NCBI GenBank assembly: GCA_040080145.1
Contig: JBEBJA010000067.1
Span: 62,001 to 126,000, forward strand
Direction: 5' to 3'
DNA: 64,000 nt
Source: JANXVY01 sp040080145
Lineage (GTDB): Bacteria; Pseudomonadota; Alphaproteobacteria; Rhizobiales; Hyphomicrobiaceae
Shown here: positions 62,503 through 64,000 of the stretch, piece by piece
How positions within the stretch are numbered: position 1 is the stretch's first letter
Layout of the letters: the number at the start of each line of letters is the position of its first letter
Notes under the pieces: model-generated
What the model saw: only the letters and a program-made list of their open reading frames with translations
Told to the model about the DNA's origin: nothing
The model's database searches: none
Made by a program: the position numbers and the translations under genes

Positions 62503-63372
62503 ATGACAGGCATGCCCGCCGCAAGCAACTCGGACGCGCCCCTGTTTGGCGGCGTGACGCTGACGATGATTAGCTGGAAGGCTCAGGCGACCATCCAGAA
62601 GACACTTGAATCCTATGAATCCGCCGGCATCCTCGACCTGTTTGCGCAAAAGCGGATTCACTTCAACGAGATCAGCCCCGCCGACATCGCCATCGCCCGG
62701 CGGTTCGGTTTCGACCATTCAGGCTCGGCGGCCAACACCGGCATTTTTGGCGCGGTCGACGCCGTAGCGGCGCAGGTCCGCACGCCGTTCATCCTGTCGC
62801 TCGAAAACGATAACCCGCTGGTGACCGATCGCGCGGGCCTGATCGCCATGCTGACCTCCGCGCTGGCCGACATGGAGGCGCGAAGCGTTCCGGCCTTCAT
62901 CATGCGCTCACGCCGCGAACCTGGCGAACAATTCACCCGCGGTGAGCGCTACGCCCAGCGGTTCAATCTGGTATGGCCGCTCGGTACCGATGCTTCGCAC
63001 CGCCGCCCGATGGCAAATCCACTGTTGCGCGCCTATGAGGATCGCCGCCGAAGCGCACTGAGAGGCAGCGCGATCTATGCGGAGGAAGACCCGACGCGGC
63101 GCCATCCGCGCATTATCGAAAAAACCGGGAACGGCAACTGGCTGACGCGGTCGACCTATCTGAACTGGTCAAACTGCGCCGTGCTGGCCAGGACCGATTT
63201 CCTCCGCAATGTTGTTCTGGACCGCGTTCGCAACCATCCTGCACCGACCACGATCAATGGCCATCAAGACATTGAGGCGGCGTTGAAGGTCAACGGCTGG
63301 TGGCGAAAGCAAGGCTTCCTGATCGGCCAATCCGAACCCGGCCCCTTCACGCACAAGCGCCTGGATAGATGA
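62503..63372 (+). CDS. Putative glycosyltransferase, third of three
   Basis: A 289-residue protein resembling family 2 glycosyltransferases: V-T-L-T-M-I-S-W-K near the start and I-L-S-L-E-N-D-N-P near residue 100 in the position of the D-x-D region. The motif is weaker than in the other two, so the function is less sure. Four bases separate it from the previous gene. Confidence 0.65.
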   Translation: MTGMPAASNSDAPLFGGVTLTMISWKAQATIQKTLESYESAGILDLFAQKRIHFNEISPADIAIARRFGFDHSGSAANTGIFGAVDAVAAQVRTPFILSLENDNPLVTDRAGLIAMLTSALADMEARSVPAFIMRSRREPGEQFTRGERYAQRFNLVWPLGTDASHRRPMANPLLRAYEDRRRSALRGSAIYAEEDPTRRHPRIIEKTGNGNWLTRSTYLNWSNCAVLARTDFLRNVVLDRVRNHPAPTTINGHQDIEAALKVNGWWRKQGFLIGQSEPGPFTHKRLDR

Positions 63373-63840
63373 GCGCCGCGTATCGGCCCTATCCCCCATT
63401 TCGTCATGGCCGCGAAGGCGGCCAACCACGGCAGCCATCAACGAATCCAGGGCTGCTGGTCGATCCACCACGGTCGAATGGCAGGAGCGAATTCTTCGCG
63501 ACCGCCCCTGCGCTTGCATGTCGTGGGTGGCCGCCACGCGTGGGGTTGGTGGGGCGGCCACGCGCAAAGCAAAAAGAATACCAGCCCGCAGCCCGTCAAA
63601 CGAAGAGTCAAAACTTCTGTGGGCTGGTATAAGACACGCACTCACTTTCTTCTCCCCCTGGGGAGAAGATGCCCGCAGGGCAGATGAGGGGGACTTTCAT
63701 TCGGCTGGCTTTGGCGCAAAGTCCCCTCACCCCAGCCCTCTCCCCAGGGGGAGAGGGGGCACCGGCTCGCTATGTTGGCGCGTATGGGCCTGCGCGGCCA
63801 TGACGGTGATTTGATCCAGGGTCAGACTAACACCACAGCC
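63373..63840. other. Non-coding gap with inverted repeats
   Basis: 468 bases with no supported gene. It contains GTGGCCGC/GCGGCCAC, ATACCAGCCC (63578-63587) paired with GGGCTGGTAT (63621-63630), and the CTTCTCCCC repeat copy 2 at 63648-63759. Confidence 0.6.
63648..63759. repeat. Dispersed CTTCTCCCC...GGGGGAGAGGG compound palindrome (copy 2)
   Basis: CTTCTCCCCCTGGGGAGAAG, ATGCCCGCAGGGCAGATGAG, CCCCTCACCCCAGCCCTCTC, CCCAGGGGGAGAGGG. The same blocks in reverse order occur at 46286-46402, so the element is inserted in opposite orientation. Confidence 0.85.
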
Positions 63841-64000
63841 TCAACGGCTGAACGTCCGCCACCACCACCCGCGCACCGACGGGTTGTGCTTGTCGGCTGT
63901 GATGTGTTCACCGGCATCGTTTTGTGCAGCCTTCACGGCCCGGTATTCACCTTTGGTGATCTTGCCGTCAGAGCTGGCTTGGGCTTCGAGCTTGCCGATG
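63841..64000 (-). CDS. C-terminal fragment of a truncated gene, EF-hand-like
   Basis: The last 160 bases read, on minus, as 53 sense codons up to the stop at 63841-63843. The segment contains S-D-G-K-I-T-K-G-E-Y-R-A-V, with a D-x-K/D-G spacing like a degenerate EF-hand, and a W-W-W-R-T-F-S-R end. The start lies outside the window; the function cannot be assigned. Confidence 0.5.
   Translation of the reverse strand, partial: IGKLEAQASSDGKITKGEYRAVKAAQNDAGEHITADKHNPSVRGWWWRTFSR

Overview
The window is about 64 kb of GC-rich chromosome from a methylotrophic alphaproteobacterium, most likely Hyphomicrobiales (Hyphomicrobium-like). The evidence is a nearly complete tetrahydromethanopterin (H4MPT) C1-transfer cluster, a full pqqABCDE operon, alphaproteobacterial gene orders (eno-ftsB, lipA-COQ10-like-pncC, topA-rnr) and REP-like palindromic repeats of the type common in Rhizobiales. 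No prophage, complete insertion sequence or CRISPR array was seen.

Layout. 0-8.1 kb: formaldehyde oxidation genes, with a HisA-like TIM barrel gene on plus and, on minus, an operon of RFAP synthase, mtdB, mch, a secreted thioredoxin-like protein, a RimK-like ATP-grasp protein, a CitG-like protein and then fae. A pterin dehydratase and folK diverge from it. 8.5-12.7 kb: pqqABCDE (pqqA is only 29 codons) ending in a periplasmic cytochrome c. 13-16.9 kb: NADPH sulfite reductase cysJI; a 163-bp MITE-like element has inserted at the 3' end of cysI and now encodes its C-terminus. 17-29.5 kb: queC, eno, ftsB, two related small lipoproteins, two GlsB-type membrane proteins, lipA, a COQ10-like gene, pncC, a MarR regulator, a TusA-like protein, an RND/MMPL transporter and recJ. 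The pdhABC-lpd genes often found between ftsB and lipA in alphaproteobacteria are absent.

29.7-38 kb: tRNA-Glu, a five-gene branched-chain-amino-acid-type ABC importer, a PlsB-like acyltransferase and an alpha/beta hydrolase. 38-43.6 kb: an envelope-polysaccharide island (acyltransferase 3, methyltransferases, epimerase, glycosyltransferase). 43.8-49.1 kb: rnr and topA. 49.3-55.5 kb: small membrane proteins, an rRNA methyltransferase/pseudouridine synthase pair, and an ECF sigma/anti-sigma pair divergent from a DUF4394 protein. 55.6-60.2 kb: a propionyl-CoA carboxylase biotin subunit, a TAXI-type TRAP receptor and an unrecognised protein with an internal duplication. 60.9-63.4 kb: three consecutive glycosyltransferase-like genes. 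The last 160 bases are the end of a truncated gene.

How the genes work together: PQQ serves periplasmic quinoprotein alcohol dehydrogenases whose electrons go to c-type cytochromes; the formaldehyde formed is condensed with H4MPT by Fae, then processed by MtdB and Mch. Several neighbours probably make the H4MPT or methanofuran-type cofactors. LipA and PccA are compatible with serine-cycle/ethylmalonyl-CoA assimilation, but none of that pathway's signature enzymes is in the window. The most unusual observations are the MITE-derived CysI tail, the thioredoxin in the C1 operon, the paralogous lipoprotein pair, the missing pdh block and several families of dispersed palindromic repeats.
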